Below, piece by piece: positions 22,882 through 33,099 of a DNA stretch of 49,866 nucleotides (its first letter is position 1; every line of letters starts with the position of its first letter). Under the pieces are notes generated by a model. It ran no database searches. It had not been told where the DNA came from and saw only the letters and a program-made list of their open reading frames with translations. Position numbers and translations under genes: made by a program. The DNA is from Polyangia bacterium (GTDB lineage Bacteria; Myxococcota_A; Polyangia; Polyangiales; Sandaracinaceae), in the NCBI GenBank assembly GCA_030426845.1, contig JAUHXR010000022.1:1-49866 (forward strand), in the 5' to 3' direction.

Positions 22882-25317
22882 GTGAGGGGACAGAGCCAGA
22901 CGAGCGGGACCGCGGGGAGGTCGCCCTCCAGCGCGGAGCGGCGGCGCGCGGCCCTCGAGCGCTTCGCGCGCTTCTTCGCCGAGCTGCGCGAGACGTTCCT
23001 CGAGCGCGAGGACGTGCTCACCCAGCTCGCGCTGGCGCTGATCGCGCGCGAGCACGTGCTCATCACCGGCCCGCCGGGGACGGGCAAGAGCCGGCTCGCG
23101 GCCTCGGTGGTGGGGCGCGTGGTGCGCGCGGAGACGGGCGAGCCGAGCCTCTTCGCCAAGCAGTTCACCGAGAGCACCGTGCAGACGGAGCTGATCGGGC
23201 CGGTCGACTTCCGGACGCTCACCGAGACGGGGCGCACCGAGCACTTCACCGACGAGGGGATGCTCGGCGCGGTCCACGCGTTCCTCGACGAGGTGCTCGA
23301 CGGGCGCGACATGCTCCTGCGCTCGACGCTCAACATCCTCGAGGAGCGCGAGCTCAAGCAGGGCGCCCGGATCACCGCCGGCGAGATCGAGTGCGCGGTG
23401 ATGACGAGCAACCGCTACCTCACCGAGGTGCTCGAGGAGAGCCGGCAGACGCTGCTCGCGTTCGTCGACCGCGTGGCGTTCGTAGCGTTCGTGCCGCGCG
23501 GCTTCGCCGACCCGACGCACCTCGAGCGGATCGTCGGGACGACCCTCGGCCGCGGCATCCGCCTCAGCTCGCGGCTGACCGTCGAGGACGTGGACGTGCT
23601 GCAGGAGATGGTCGACGAGGTGCGCGTGCCCAAGCGCGTGGTCTCGCAGCTCGTGCGGCTCGCGCGCGCGTTCGAGGAGCGCGCCGGGCAGCGCGAGCGC
23701 TCCGACCCGACGTTCACCGCGACCCGCTACTTCTCGACGCGGGCGGTCGCGCGCCTCGCGCGGCTCCTCCGGGCGAGCGTGCTGCTCGACAAGGCCACCG
23801 CCCGCCCCGACCGCTCGCTCACCGCGTCGGTGAGCGACCTCGGGCCGCTGCGGCTGGCGATGATGCTCGCGGGCCCGCGGGTCGACGAGATCGACGCGCT
23901 CCTCGCCCACGAGTCGGACCCGCGCGAGCGCCGGCAGCTCCAGATCATGCAGGCCGAGCTCGAGCTGTTCCGCGAGTGCCTGCGCGAGCTCTCCGACGAG
24001 GCCGGCGCGGAGGGCGGCGCGGAGGGCAGCGACGAGGACGACGCGGGAGACCACGACCGGCCGGCGGCGCGGGCGCCGGAGCCCACGCCCGACGAGCCCA
24101 CCGCGGAGCGCCGGCTGAACGACGCGGTCACCGCGCTGACCGCCGCGCCCGAGGTCCTCGAGGCGGCGCGCGCGATCCTCGAGGCCTCGCGTGCGCTCGA
24201 GGACGAGCACCCGCCCCTCGCGCGTTCGGCGCAGGCGGCTCGCGGCCACGCGCTCGTCGCGCTCACCGACACGCTCGCGTTCGACGCGCCGACCCGCTAC
24301 GCCCCGACCCTCGAGGACATGCACGCCCACTTGACGCGGGTCGAGGACGCGCGCGCGCTGCGCGAGGCCCTCCTCGCGGCCGAGGTCGCCGGGGTCGACC
24401 GTCAGGCGGAGGCCGACGCCTTCGCCGGCGTGCTCGCGGCCCTGGTGGAGCACGCGGCGACCGTCTTCGATCGGCTCGCTCACGACGCGGTCGCCGAGCC
24501 GCTCGCGGGCGCCGGGCCGCCGTCGCTCGACGCGCTCCTCGACGCGCTGCGGCCGGCCCTCGGCGAGCTGCGCGCGATCGACGCCCGCCTCGGCGCCCTC
24601 GGCGCCCCGGTGTCGCCCGCTCCGAGCGACCGCGTGCTCTCGCGCCGTGTCGCGCCGTCCCTCGCGGCCGCCTACGCCGCATCAGAGGCCCCCGATCGGG
24701 CGCGCGTCGCCGAGATCATGACGGGCACCCTCGCCCAGCTCGCCGAGCTCGGCCTCGCCGCCGCGATCGACGTGGGCGATCACCTCGAGTGGGTGGCCGA
24801 CGCGCTCGTCCGCGGGCACGCGCCGCCCCCGACGCAGACCTACGAGCCGAGCCTCGAGGGCTACCGCGCGCTCCGCGCGGCTGAGGATCGCACGCCGATG
24901 GCCTACGCGCTGGCCGAGGTCGTGGCGACCCTGAGCGAGCACGACGACCAGCCGTGGGAGCCGGGCCTCGAGGCGGTCGCGCGCGCCCTCGCGGCGCTCC
25001 CGCCGAGCCTCCGCGAGCGGCTCGCCGCCGTGGACCTCGAGCGGCTCGAGCGTTGCGCGGCGCTGCTCGAGGCGTGGCACGAGGCGCACCTCGGCCGGCC
25101 GCCGATCGACTTGCTCACGATCGCCTTCGAGGAGCGCGCGCTGCTGCGGTTCGCGCTCGAAGGGCGCCTCCTCGGCGCTCTCTTCCCCGGCCAGTCGGCG
25201 CGCGCGGACGCGATCGTCGAGCGGCTGCGCGCGCTCACCGTCGCGATGCGAGGCGAGGTCCAGACCGCCCAGCGCGCGAACACCGACGCCCAGTGGGCCG
25301 AGCTGCTCGGCGGGTGA
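22882..25317 (+). CDS. MoxR/RavA-type AAA+ ATPase with long C-terminal extension
   Basis: 811 aa from GTG. The AAA+ core occupies ~20-320: Walker A GPPGTGKS (63-70), Walker B AFLDEV (~136), a sensor MTSNRYL and an arginine-rich region. MoxR proteins are ATP-driven chaperones that mature partner complexes and usually pair with VWA proteins. After an acidic linker (~375-405), ~400 residues are helical and unlike known MoxR C-terminal domains. The stop overlaps the VWA gene start as GTGA, so the two are translated together. It resembles a RavA-ViaA pair in layout, but the C-terminal half differs from RavA. Confidence 0.88.
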   Translation: MRGQSQTSGTAGRSPSSAERRRAALERFARFFAELRETFLEREDVLTQLALALIAREHVLITGPPGTGKSRLAASVVGRVVRAETGEPSLFAKQFTESTVQTELIGPVDFRTLTETGRTEHFTDEGMLGAVHAFLDEVLDGRDMLLRSTLNILEERELKQGARITAGEIECAVMTSNRYLTEVLEESRQTLLAFVDRVAFVAFVPRGFADPTHLERIVGTTLGRGIRLSSRLTVEDVDVLQEMVDEVRVPKRVVSQLVRLARAFEERAGQRERSDPTFTATRYFSTRAVARLARLLRASVLLDKATARPDRSLTASVSDLGPLRLAMMLAGPRVDEIDALLAHESDPRERRQLQIMQAELELFRECLRELSDEAGAEGGAEGSDEDDAGDHDRPAARAPEPTPDEPTAERRLNDAVTALTAAPEVLEAARAILEASRALEDEHPPLARSAQAARGHALVALTDTLAFDAPTRYAPTLEDMHAHLTRVEDARALREALLAAEVAGVDRQAEADAFAGVLAALVEHAATVFDRLAHDAVAEPLAGAGPPSLDALLDALRPALGELRAIDARLGALGAPVSPAPSDRVLSRRVAPSLAAAYAASEAPDRARVAEIMTGTLAQLAELGLAAAIDVGDHLEWVADALVRGHAPPPTQTYEPSLEGYRALRAAEDRTPMAYALAEVVATLSEHDDQPWEPGLEAVARALAALPPSLRERLAAVDLERLERCAALLEAWHEAHLGRPPIDLLTIAFEERALLRFALEGRLLGALFPGQSARADAIVERLRALTVAMRGEVQTAQRANTDAQWAELLGG

Positions 25318-27677
25318 GCGACCCTCCCGACCTCGGCGCCCTCCCGAGCCGCGCGCTCCACGACCGCCTCACCGGGCTGCGGCCCCGGCTCGAGCGCCTC
25401 TGGTCGCGACCCGGCTCGCTCCGGGAGGACGCGGGGCCCCTGCTCCGCGGCTGGATCTGGCTCACCGCGCGCGAGGGCCCGCGCCTCGCCACGGGCGCGA
25501 TGGCGGCGTTCCGCGCCGACTCGGTCGGAGACGACTTCGCCCGGTTCCGCCGCCATCAAGACGCGCTCCTGAGCGAGCTCGAGATCAACGTCACGCGCCT
25601 CGAGGACGGCGCGCGGCTGCGCGGCGACGTGCCGGGCGAGATCCTGCGCTGGCTGTTCGCGCTGCACCGCTGGATGGGCGCGATGGACGCGAGCGCCCGC
25701 GCGCTGAACCGACACGCCCACCTCGCGCTCACCCGCGGTCTCGCCAGCCGCGCGACGCTCGGGCCGGCCGCGCTCGTCGACCCCGGCCACCAGGTCGCGC
25801 TCGCGGGGGTGGACGCGCTCCTCGACGAGGCGGCGCAAGAGACGCAGCAGCTCGCGCGCCGGCGGCAGCTCCTCACGGCGGCGCGGCGGCTGCTCCTCGA
25901 CGCCGAGGCGACCGCGGGCGAGGCCACGGCCCCCGAGCAAGGTGACGCACCCTTCGCCGCGCGCCGGGCGATCGTGGCCCAGGAGCTCCACCAGCTCGCG
26001 CGCATCGAGGCCGCGGGGATCGACCCGGTCCGCGACCTGCGTCAGCAGCTCGCCCAGCGCGCGGGCCGCGGGCAGACGAGCGAGACGGCGACCGCCTGCG
26101 CGGCCCAGGCGTACCTCGGCGCGGAGGGCCCGGACGTGAGCGAGGCCGCGGCCGCCCTGCTCGCCCGCCTGCCCGAGTCGAGCACGCACGAGCGCTTGCT
26201 CCCCGGCTCGGTCGAGGCCGCGATCGAGCGGGGCTACCGGCGGGCCCGGGAGGCGAACGCGCAGGCGCTGGAGACGGCCGGCCTCTCCGACGCCCTCGCG
26301 CTGCGGCGCCAGCGCCAGCACGTCGGCGAGGACGCGCACCTCGCGCTCGTGCGGATGGCGCTCGGGGTCGACGGAGTGTTCGACGTGGGTGGCGGGCTCG
26401 AGCGCGAGCAGGTCGACATCGAGGCGCCGACCACGCGGGTCGTACCCTTCCCGACCCCCGAGCTCGAGCTCCACCCGGTGCGCGACGCCCGCGACGTCCG
26501 CGACGCGATCATCGAGGACCCGCGCCTGCTCCTCTACCACCTCGCCTCGCGCCGCCTGCTCCACCGGCGCTTCGTCCACCGCGAGGTCACGCGCCGGCGC
26601 GGCCGGGGCGCGCGGGCCGCGGTGCGCTTCTACCTGCTGGACGGCTCGAGCTCGATGGGCGGCCACCGCGCGCGGATGCGCGACGCGATCCTCGTGGCGG
26701 AGCTCGCGTCCCTCGTCTCGCGTCTCGAGCGCCCGGGCGGCCGCGTGCGGAGCCTGCTCTACTACCGCTTCTTCAACTCGGCCGCCGAGATCACGCGGCG
26801 CGTGGCCAGCGTCCCCGAGGCGCTCGAGGCGATCGAGGAGGTGCTCGGCGCGATGCGCACCGGGCAGACCGACATCGAGGGCGCGCTGCTCGACTCGATC
26901 GCCACGATCGCGCGCAACCGCGACGACGACGTCGAGCTGGCGCGGGCCCAGATCGTCCTCGTCACCGACGGCGCGGCGCCCCTCGACCCCCGGCTGATCC
27001 TCGAGGCGCAGCGCGGGCTCGACGTCCCGGTGCGGGTCAGCGTCATCCTCCTCGGCGAGCCGAGCCCGACCCTCCGGGCGCTCGCGGCAGAGCAACGCGC
27101 GGCCGGGCTGCGGGTCCTCTACCATCACGTCGACGACGCCGCGCTCGACGCCTGGGAGCGGGGCGAGGCCGGCGGCGCCTGGCCGAGCTTCGCGGTGGCC
27201 AGCGGCGGGCTCGAGGCGCCGGAGGGGTGTCTCGAGGAGCTATCCCGGTCGCTGGCGGCCGCGCCCGACGACGACGACCCCGAGGCGCTGCTCGCCGGGC
27301 TGCGCGAGGTGGGTCTCGACGAGGGCGCGCTGGCCGAGGGGGTCCGCGCGCGCGTCGAGCTGCGCCGGCGCGACCGAGCCGCCCTGGCCCGGCGCTTCGA
27401 CCGGCTCTTCCCCGCGCCGCCCCGCGCGCCGGAGAGCCTCGAGGATCCGAGCGACGTCGAGCTCACGGTGGTCCTCGATGCGCTGACGGTGGTGAGCGAG
27501 GTCCTCGCGCTCGGCCCGGCCGACCCCGAGGCGCGGCGGCGCGACGCGATCGCGATCCTCGAGCGCCTCCTGCGCGAGCGGGAGATGACGCCGACCCGCT
27601 ACCTCGCGCTGCTCGAGGCGCACTCCGATCACCTCGCGCCTGCGCTCCTGACGCTGCGCGCCCAGGCCGGGCTCTGA
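25314..27677 (+). CDS. VWA-domain protein paired with the MoxR ATPase
   Basis: 787 aa from a GTG that overlaps the ATPase stop. The N-terminal ~420 residues are helical and unrecognised. The VWA domain (~435-620) has a complete [13 protein letters not shown] (D443, S445, S447), a Thr in GQTDIEG (~519) and Asp in TDGAAP (~552). MIDAS binds a divalent ion that completes contact with a target. The C-terminal ~160 residues are helical. In MoxR systems the VWA partner brings substrates to the ATPase. No client gene is obvious nearby; sthA, 94 bp downstream, is a housekeeping gene. Confidence 0.88.
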   Translation: MSDPPDLGALPSRALHDRLTGLRPRLERLWSRPGSLREDAGPLLRGWIWLTAREGPRLATGAMAAFRADSVGDDFARFRRHQDALLSELEINVTRLEDGARLRGDVPGEILRWLFALHRWMGAMDASARALNRHAHLALTRGLASRATLGPAALVDPGHQVALAGVDALLDEAAQETQQLARRRQLLTAARRLLLDAEATAGEATAPEQGDAPFAARRAIVAQELHQLARIEAAGIDPVRDLRQQLAQRAGRGQTSETATACAAQAYLGAEGPDVSEAAAALLARLPESSTHERLLPGSVEAAIERGYRRAREANAQALETAGLSDALALRRQRQHVGEDAHLALVRMALGVDGVFDVGGGLEREQVDIEAPTTRVVPFPTPELELHPVRDARDVRDAIIEDPRLLLYHLASRRLLHRRFVHREVTRRRGRGARAAVRFYLLDGSSSMGGHRARMRDAILVAELASLVSRLERPGGRVRSLLYYRFFNSAAEITRRVASVPEALEAIEEVLGAMRTGQTDIEGALLDSIATIARNRDDDVELARAQIVLVTDGAAPLDPRLILEAQRGLDVPVRVSVILLGEPSPTLRALAAEQRAAGLRVLYHHVDDAALDAWERGEAGGAWPSFAVASGGLEAPEGCLEELSRSLAAAPDDDDPEALLAGLREVGLDEGALAEGVRARVELRRRDRAALARRFDRLFPAPPRAPESLEDPSDVELTVVLDALTVVSEVLALGPADPEARRRDAIAILERLLREREMTPTRYLALLEAHSDHLAPALLTLRAQAGL

Positions 27678-27771
27678 CAACCGCGATCGGTGAGCGCGCG
27701 GGCGAGGGACTCTTGCTACCCTCCCGCGCGACCCCGCCGGCGCGGCCTCCGCGCCAGACCAGGAGCCTCGC

Positions 27772-29190
27772 GTGACGCTTTCGATTCTCCCCTTCGATCG
27801 TGACCTCGACGTGGTCGTCATCGGCAGCGGCCCCGGCGGCGAAGGCGCGGCGATGACCTTCGCGAAGGACGGCCGCTCGGTCGCGGTGGTGGAGCGTCAC
27901 TCCCAGGTCGGCGGCGGCTGCACGCACTGGGCGACCATCCCGAGCAAGGCGCTGCGGCACTCGGTCCAGACGGTGATGGAGTTCCGCCGCGACCCGCTCT
28001 TCGCGGGCATCAGCGACCGCGTGCGCTTCAACTTCCCGCAGCTCCTGCGCAAGGCCGAGTCGGTGATCGCCCAGCAGGTCTCGATGCGGCGCGACTTCTA
28101 CCTGCGCAACCAGGTCTCCGTCATCCATGGCTCGGCGCGCTTCGCCGACGACCACACGGTCGAGGTGGTCATGGGCGACGGGACGATCCGCACGCTGCGC
28201 GCCGAGCACATCGTCATCGCGACCGGCAGCCGCCCCTACCACCCGAAGGACATCGACTTCGACCACCCGCGGGTCTTCGACAGCGACACGGTCCTCAAGC
28301 TCGATCACACCCCGAACATCGTGACGATCTACGGGGCCGGCGTGATCGGCTGCGAGTACGCGTCGATCCTCCGCAACCTCGGCGTGAAGGTGAACCTCAT
28401 CAACGGCCGCAACAAGCTGCTGAGCTTCCTCGACGACGAGATCATCGACGCGCTGAGCTACCACCTGCGCGACCGCGGGGTGGTGATCCGCCACGACGAG
28501 AAGTACGCGCGGGTCGAGGCGACCGACGACGCGGTCTACGTGCACCTCGAGAGCGGCAAGAAGATCAAGAGCGACATCCTGCTCTGGGCCCAGGGGCGCA
28601 CCGGCAACACGCAGGGCATGGGCCTCGACAAGATCGGCGTGACCCCGAACTCGCGCGGCCAGCTCGACATCGACGATCGCTTCCGCGTGCAGGACAAGCC
28701 GCACATCTACGCGGTCGGCGACGTCGTCGGCTACCCCGGCCTCGCGAGCGCGAGCTACGACCAGGGCCGCTTCGCGGCCGGCCACGCGATCGACCCCGAG
28801 CGCGGGCGCTCGCTCGTCGAGGACATCCCGACCGGGATCTACACCGTCCCGGAGATCTCGAGCGTCGGCCGCACCGAGCGCACCCTCACCGAGCAGGGCG
28901 TGCCCTACGAGGTGGGGCACTCGCTCTTCCGCAGCCTCGCCCGCGCGCAGATCACGGGCAACACGGTGGGGATGCTGAAGATCCTCTTCCACCGCGAGAC
29001 GCTCGAGATCCTCGGCATCCACTGCTTCGGCGATCAGGCCGCCGAGATCGTGCACATCGGCCAGGCGATCATGGCCCAGCCCGGCTCCGCCAACACCCTC
29101 GCCTACTTCGCCGAGACGACCTTCAACTACCCCACGATGGCCGAGGCCTACCGCGTGGCCGCGCTCAACGGCCTCAACCGGCTCTGCTGA
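27772..29190 (+). CDS. sthA: Soluble pyridine nucleotide transhydrogenase
   Basis: 472 aa, the usual SthA length. It is a cytoplasmic FAD enzyme that moves hydride between NADPH and NAD+, usually to relieve excess NADPH. It has the FAD fold at the N-terminus ([13 protein letters not shown]), [15 protein letters not shown] where dihydrolipoamide dehydrogenases have the redox CxxxxC but only one Cys remains (the feature that marks SthA), an NAD-binding motif [11 protein letters not shown] and a C-terminal dimer domain ([26 protein letters not shown]). A GTG start follows AGGAG at 27761-27765. Confidence 0.95.
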   Translation: MTLSILPFDRDLDVVVIGSGPGGEGAAMTFAKDGRSVAVVERHSQVGGGCTHWATIPSKALRHSVQTVMEFRRDPLFAGISDRVRFNFPQLLRKAESVIAQQVSMRRDFYLRNQVSVIHGSARFADDHTVEVVMGDGTIRTLRAEHIVIATGSRPYHPKDIDFDHPRVFDSDTVLKLDHTPNIVTIYGAGVIGCEYASILRNLGVKVNLINGRNKLLSFLDDEIIDALSYHLRDRGVVIRHDEKYARVEATDDAVYVHLESGKKIKSDILLWAQGRTGNTQGMGLDKIGVTPNSRGQLDIDDRFRVQDKPHIYAVGDVVGYPGLASASYDQGRFAAGHAIDPERGRSLVEDIPTGIYTVPEISSVGRTERTLTEQGVPYEVGHSLFRSLARAQITGNTVGMLKILFHRETLEILGIHCFGDQAAEIVHIGQAIMAQPGSANTLAYFAETTFNYPTMAEAYRVAALNGLNRLC

Positions 29191-29204
29191 CCGCTCCGCG
29201 CGCT

Positions 29205-29280
29205 CCTCGGCCCCGCGTCCTCGGCCCCGCGCGGCGATCTTTGAGTGGCGGCGATCCTCGAGCGGCGGCGATCTTTGAGT
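29205..29280. repeat. Short tandem repeats after sthA
   Basis: A 14-bp unit TCCTCGGCCCCGCG occurs twice near 29205-29232. It is followed by three copies of a 17-bp unit GGCGGCGATCTTTGAGT (29230-29246, 29247-29263 with changes, 29264-29280). They lie in the 156-bp gap before the next lipoprotein and encode nothing evident. Confidence 0.75.
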
Positions 29281-29310
29281 GGCTTTGAGGGGCCCGGCTG
29301 AACACGGTCC

Positions 29311-29337
29311 TCCCCGACCTACCCGGTAGGAAGGGGA
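29311..29337 (+). promoter_or_regulatory. Hairpin covering the ribosome site of a lipoprotein gene
   Basis: TCCCC-ga-CCTACC-c-GGTAGG-aa-GGGGA folds into an 11-bp interrupted stem. Its 3' arm contains the purine-rich AGGAAGGGG that would serve as Shine-Dalgarno for the ATG at 29347. If formed in mRNA it would reduce translation. Confidence 0.5.
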
Positions 29338-29346
29338 CCCGGACCG

Positions 29347-30480
29347 ATGCTCGACCGCCACGCTCACCTCCTGAGGATCGTCGTCTGCCTCGGGCTGCTC
29401 GGCTGCGACGCCCCCGCGCCGGGTGAGCCCGACCCGTCGATCGTGCTGATGACTTCGGACGCGGGGCTGCGCCCGGGCGAGGACGCCGGGCCGGCCCTCG
29501 GAGCGGACGCGGGGGTCGGCGTGGACGCGGGCCCGGCGGGCGCGACCGCGGCGTGGGAGCGCTGCGCCGAGGCGGTCGTCTTCGGCGCGGAGGGAGAGCC
29601 CTGCACGTTCGTCGGGAGCTGCGCCGAGTGCGCCCTCGTCACGTCGCCGCGCCAGGTCGTCTGCGTCGGAGGCGCGCTGCGCTTCGCGGAGGCCGGGCCG
29701 GGCTCCTGCGGCTCCGAGGGTTCCTCCCCGCCGGAGATCGCGGACCCCGGGCCCACGCGCGACTGCACATCGCTGCGCTACCCCGCGCCCACCGCCGCGG
29801 CCTGCTCGGCCGCGGTCGTCTCCTGCCTCGACGGCGGGGGCGGCGCGGCGTGCGTCGACGCGGAGCCCGCCTGCGAGGCCTGCGTGCGGCGCGACCTGGC
29901 CGCCTGCACGACCGCTCACGGCTGCGACGACGAGGCCGCAGCGCTCCAGTGCTGCCGCTACGACTCTTGCGCGGTGGGCGACGACGCCTGCGCGGCGGCC
30001 CGGTGCGCAGCCGAGCAGACGAGGTACCTCGACTGCGCCAACGACACCTCGTGCCGGCTGAGCGACGTCTGCTTCCCCGCCTCCGGCCCCGCGTGCGGGC
30101 CGCGCCGGTGGACCGCGCCTCCCCCCGACCAGTGCGCCGCCGCGACGCGCGGCTGCCTCGCCGCCGCGAGGACCCAGGCCGAGGCGCGGGCGTGCCTCCA
30201 GGCCGACCCGAACGGCGACTGCGCGGCCTGCGTGACCACCGAGCAGGCCTACTGCGCGACCAGCCCCGCGCTCGCGACCTCGTGCGGGCCCGCGCTCGGG
30301 ACGCTCGAGTGCTGCCTCGAGGCGGCGTGCCCCATCGGCGCCTCGAGCGCGAGCTGCTGGACCGACGCGCAGGGCCCGGGCGGCGTGTGCGAAGGGCAGG
30401 CCTACGACGTCTGGAGCTGCGTCGGGGCGCGGGTCTCCGAGGGCGCCTGCCCGACGACCGACCACTGCTTCGCAAGCTGA
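29347..30480 (+). CDS. Cys-rich lipoprotein with internal duplication
   Basis: 377 aa. The N-terminus ([20 protein letters not shown]) carries lipobox LLGC, then an Asp-Ala-Gly linker. The mature part has more than thirty cysteines. Two related halves can be seen: [20 protein letters not shown] with [13 protein letters not shown] and [13 protein letters not shown], and again [20 protein letters not shown] with [13 protein letters not shown] and [12 protein letters not shown]. This points to an internal duplication of a disulfide-rich module. No known family or enzyme motif. Likely surface-exposed. Its ribosome site lies in a hairpin. Confidence 0.85.
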   Translation: MLDRHAHLLRIVVCLGLLGCDAPAPGEPDPSIVLMTSDAGLRPGEDAGPALGADAGVGVDAGPAGATAAWERCAEAVVFGAEGEPCTFVGSCAECALVTSPRQVVCVGGALRFAEAGPGSCGSEGSSPPEIADPGPTRDCTSLRYPAPTAAACSAAVVSCLDGGGGAACVDAEPACEACVRRDLAACTTAHGCDDEAAALQCCRYDSCAVGDDACAAARCAAEQTRYLDCANDTSCRLSDVCFPASGPACGPRRWTAPPPDQCAAATRGCLAAARTQAEARACLQADPNGDCAACVTTEQAYCATSPALATSCGPALGTLECCLEAACPIGASSASCWTDAQGPGGVCEGQAYDVWSCVGARVSEGACPTTDHCFAS

Positions 30481-30504
30481 GCGCGCTCGGAGGTGCGCAG
30501 CGCT

Positions 30505-30549
30505 CGCGCGGTGTTCGTCCGCGCGGTGTTCGTCTACGCAGTGTTCCTC
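30505..30549. repeat. Three 15-bp tandem repeats before a hypothetical gene
   Basis: CGCGCGGTGTTCGTC at 30505-30519 and 30520-30534, and a diverged copy at 30535-30549. Read in one frame they encode Arg-Ala-Val-Phe-Val repeats that look like part of a signal peptide, but that frame does not continue into a convincing protein. Confidence 0.7.
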
Positions 30550-30584
30550 CGCGCAGGGGCGCCACCATTTGGTAGATTCTCGCC

Positions 30585-31121
30585 ATGCTCAACGACACCG
30601 AGGCGCCCACCGCGCCGATGGAGTGGGCCGCGCCGGTCCACGGTGACCTGGTCCTCGTCGATCGCGTGCGCGCCGACAGCTGGGAGCCGCTCGACGCGGG
30701 TGAGCAGGACGACAGCGAGGCGACCCTCGTCGAGGGCGTCCTCGCCACCGTGGAGCGCGGGGCCGGGCCGAGTCTCCTCCTCAAGTCGAGCGTCGAGGGC
30801 TCACGCACCTGCCTGCTGTCGCTCGACGAGGGCGGGTTCCTCGTGGTCACCCACCTCGGCGGCGAGGGCGGCCCGGACGTGAAGGTCGCGGCACGCGACG
30901 TACCCGCGGACGCGTTCACCGACACCGGCGCGACGATCACCATCGGCTTCGTCGGCGCGGTCCTGTTCGACGGTGGCTCCACCTGGGAGATGGCCTCCGA
31001 GCAGTTCGTCTACGCCTTCGCGGAGCCGCGCAAGGGCGACTACGCGGTGTCGGTCGCAGACGAGCGCGAGACGGAGAGCGGCAAGCGCTTCCGGGTGATC
31101 AAGCTCAGCCTCCAGGCCTGA
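30585..31121 (+). CDS. Hypothetical acidic protein
   Basis: 178 aa, cytoplasmic-looking, beta-rich ([52 protein letters not shown]). No family recognised. A TAGATT box six bases before the ATG suggests a leaderless transcript; a small palindrome ACCA-TT-TGGT (30564-30573) runs into it. It converges with the hydrolase gene, with seven bases between stop codons. Confidence 0.75.
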   Translation: MLNDTEAPTAPMEWAAPVHGDLVLVDRVRADSWEPLDAGEQDDSEATLVEGVLATVERGAGPSLLLKSSVEGSRTCLLSLDEGGFLVVTHLGGEGGPDVKVAARDVPADAFTDTGATITIGFVGAVLFDGGSTWEMASEQFVYAFAEPRKGDYAVSVADERETESGKRFRVIKLSLQA

Positions 31122-31128
31122 GCGGGCG

Positions 31129-33096
31129 CTACATCGGGCCGACGAGCGTGGCCTGACCCGTCGTCACGTAGGTGCGGAAGAACTCGACGTAGCGGTTCGT
31201 CGCGTCGTCGTTGCGGTAGATCGCGAAGTGCCCGTCGTCGGGGAACTGCATCACCCCGCCGGTCACCGCCTCGCCGCCGGGCGCCGTGAGGTTGCCTGTC
31301 GCGGGCGGCGCGACGGTCGGCGTGCCGACGAGGGTGAAGGCGTCGGTCGACTGGTGGACCGGCTCGACGATCGGGAGCCCGATCGCGACCGCGAGAGCCT
31401 CGATGCCCCGAGGCGAGGTGAACGTGTCCATCAGCCCCTCGGTCATCGCGACCGAGAGCGGCGCCCAGTCGGTCGGCCGCTCGCGCAGGAACCGGTGCGC
31501 GAAGGCGGTCGGGTCCGCCGGCTCGAGGATCGGCTGCACGATGAGCGTGATCGCGGGGTGGTCCTCGGTCATCGCGTCGCACGACTCGTTGAGGATCGTG
31601 CCGAGCAGGCAGCGGATCGGGTTGCCCGGGCTCAGCTCGCGGTCGTTCACCGTGATGATCCCCGACATGCCCCCCGCCGACAGGAACGCGGCCGACACGC
31701 GCGGCTCGACGCCGAGCAGGACGCCCGCCTCCTGCGAGCCCTGGCTGTGGCCCATGTACATCGCCGGCGCGCTCGCGAGCGGGATCGGGGTCCCTTCGTT
31801 GAGCTCCGCCGGGATCACCACCCCGCCCTCCTCGAGCATCGCGAAGAGCAGGATCATGTCGAGGACGGTCTGGCGCACGACCTCACGGGCCGCGACCGGG
31901 TTCTGCGCGATGAGGTTCTCCACCTCGAGCGGCACGGGCGAGCGCTCGCCGTGGAGCACCGCCTCGAGCCCGAGCGTCGCGACGCCGACCTCGGCGAGCG
32001 CCGTGCTCTCGCGGCCGAGGTGCGACTCGTGGTCGCCGCCCGTCCCGTGGCCGTAGAGCACCGTCGGGTGCCCCTCGGCCGGCGGGTCGCCGACCGGGAC
32101 GCTGATCCCGACGCGGACGGGGCGGCGGTCGACCGCGGTGGGCATCCCATCGGCGCCCATCCGGAGGCGCCCCGAGCCGAAGTCCGCGTAGGGAGGGTCG
32201 CCCTCGAGCAGCTCGTAGGTGTCGAAGGTCGCCTGCACCCGCAGCTCGGTCGCGCTGACCCGGAGGACCTGCCAGTCGCGCAGCGTGGGCCGCGGCTGGG
32301 CGAGCACGTAAGCGCGCGCGGCGTCGAGCTCGACCGCGGGGTCCATCGTCGTGAACATCGTCGCGATCGCGACGTCCTCGCGCGGCAGGCCGAGCTCCTC
32401 GAGGGTCTCGAAGAGCTCCGCGTAGTGAGCCGCCTCGGGGCCGCTCCCGCCGCCCGCCTTGAGCGCCTCGAACGCGGGCGAGGGCTCGAGCGCGGGGTCG
32501 ATCGAGTCGCGGATCACCGCCGCGTAGCGCCGGCCGGGGTGGAGGTGGCGGCCGGCCACCGGGCGAACCACCAGGCAGTTGCCCGGCCAGACCCGCGACG
32601 GCTCGGCGTAGAAGGTCGCGTAGGCGGGCAGGCGCTCGCCGCGCGACGGGGAATCCGGATCCACGTCGACGAGCCACACCGGGCTGTCGGCCGACTCGCG
32701 GCGCGCCGGGTCGGGATCGGGGATCTGGATGGGCGCGCTGAAGCGGAAGTAGACGCCGGTCAGGTTGCTGAAGCCCGGCCGCTCGCCCTCGACGAGCGCG
32801 GCGCCGTCCGCCGCGAGGCCCCGCAGGAACGGAAACCCCTGGAGCACCGGGCGCCCCTCGGCGTCCGTCCGGAGGTCGCTCGGGTACGGCGCATCGAAGA
32901 ACGCCCCGTTGACGTCGAAGATCGGCGCCGGGGGCCCGGCCGGAGGCCCCGCGTCGACCCCGCCCGCGTCGGTCGGCGTGGGGAGGGAGTCGCAGCCGAG
33001 CGCGAGGAACAGGGCGAGCGTGCCGGCGACGCGAGCCCGGGGACCGCCCCGGAGCGCGCTGCGGAGCGGGAGGACCAAGGAGACGAAGCGACGCAA
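31129..33096 (-). CDS. Alpha/beta-hydrolase lipoprotein
   Basis: 655 aa. A basic N-region and hydrophobic stretch end with lipobox LALGC at ~35, then a short Asp-Ala-Gly/Pro linker. The N-terminal ~230 residues resemble the prodomain of bacterial Pla-1/cef-type extracellular lipases (FFDAPYPSDLRTD, FRFSAPIQIPD). The catalytic domain has the oxyanion region YGHGTGGDHESH, the nucleophile elbow MGHSQGS (Ser ~451) and a likely catalytic His in DDGHFAIY (~622). It is probably an outer-membrane or secreted esterase or lipase. It starts three bases after the acetyltransferase stop, so the two are co-transcribed. Confidence 0.85.
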   Translation of the reverse strand: MRRFVSLVLPLRSALRGGPRARVAGTLALFLALGCDSLPTPTDAGGVDAGPPAGPPAPIFDVNGAFFDAPYPSDLRTDAEGRPVLQGFPFLRGLAADGAALVEGERPGFSNLTGVYFRFSAPIQIPDPDPARRESADSPVWLVDVDPDSPSRGERLPAYATFYAEPSRVWPGNCLVVRPVAGRHLHPGRRYAAVIRDSIDPALEPSPAFEALKAGGGSGPEAAHYAELFETLEELGLPREDVAIATMFTTMDPAVELDAARAYVLAQPRPTLRDWQVLRVSATELRVQATFDTYELLEGDPPYADFGSGRLRMGADGMPTAVDRRPVRVGISVPVGDPPAEGHPTVLYGHGTGGDHESHLGRESTALAEVGVATLGLEAVLHGERSPVPLEVENLIAQNPVAAREVVRQTVLDMILLFAMLEEGGVVIPAELNEGTPIPLASAPAMYMGHSQGSQEAGVLLGVEPRVSAAFLSAGGMSGIITVNDRELSPGNPIRCLLGTILNESCDAMTEDHPAITLIVQPILEPADPTAFAHRFLRERPTDWAPLSVAMTEGLMDTFTSPRGIEALAVAIGLPIVEPVHQSTDAFTLVGTPTVAPPATGNLTAPGGEAVTGGVMQFPDDGHFAIYRNDDATNRYVEFFRTYVTTGQATLVGPM

Positions 33097-33099
33097 GGG

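Noticed and set aside
22685-22885. 66-codon ORF in the 371-bp gap
   Set aside because: No ribosome site, no recognisable composition and it overlaps the promoter of the ATPase gene.
30493-30882. 129-codon ORF starting in the 15-bp repeats
   Set aside because: Most of it overlaps the 30585 gene in a different frame; only the repeat part is of interest and is listed as a possible remnant.
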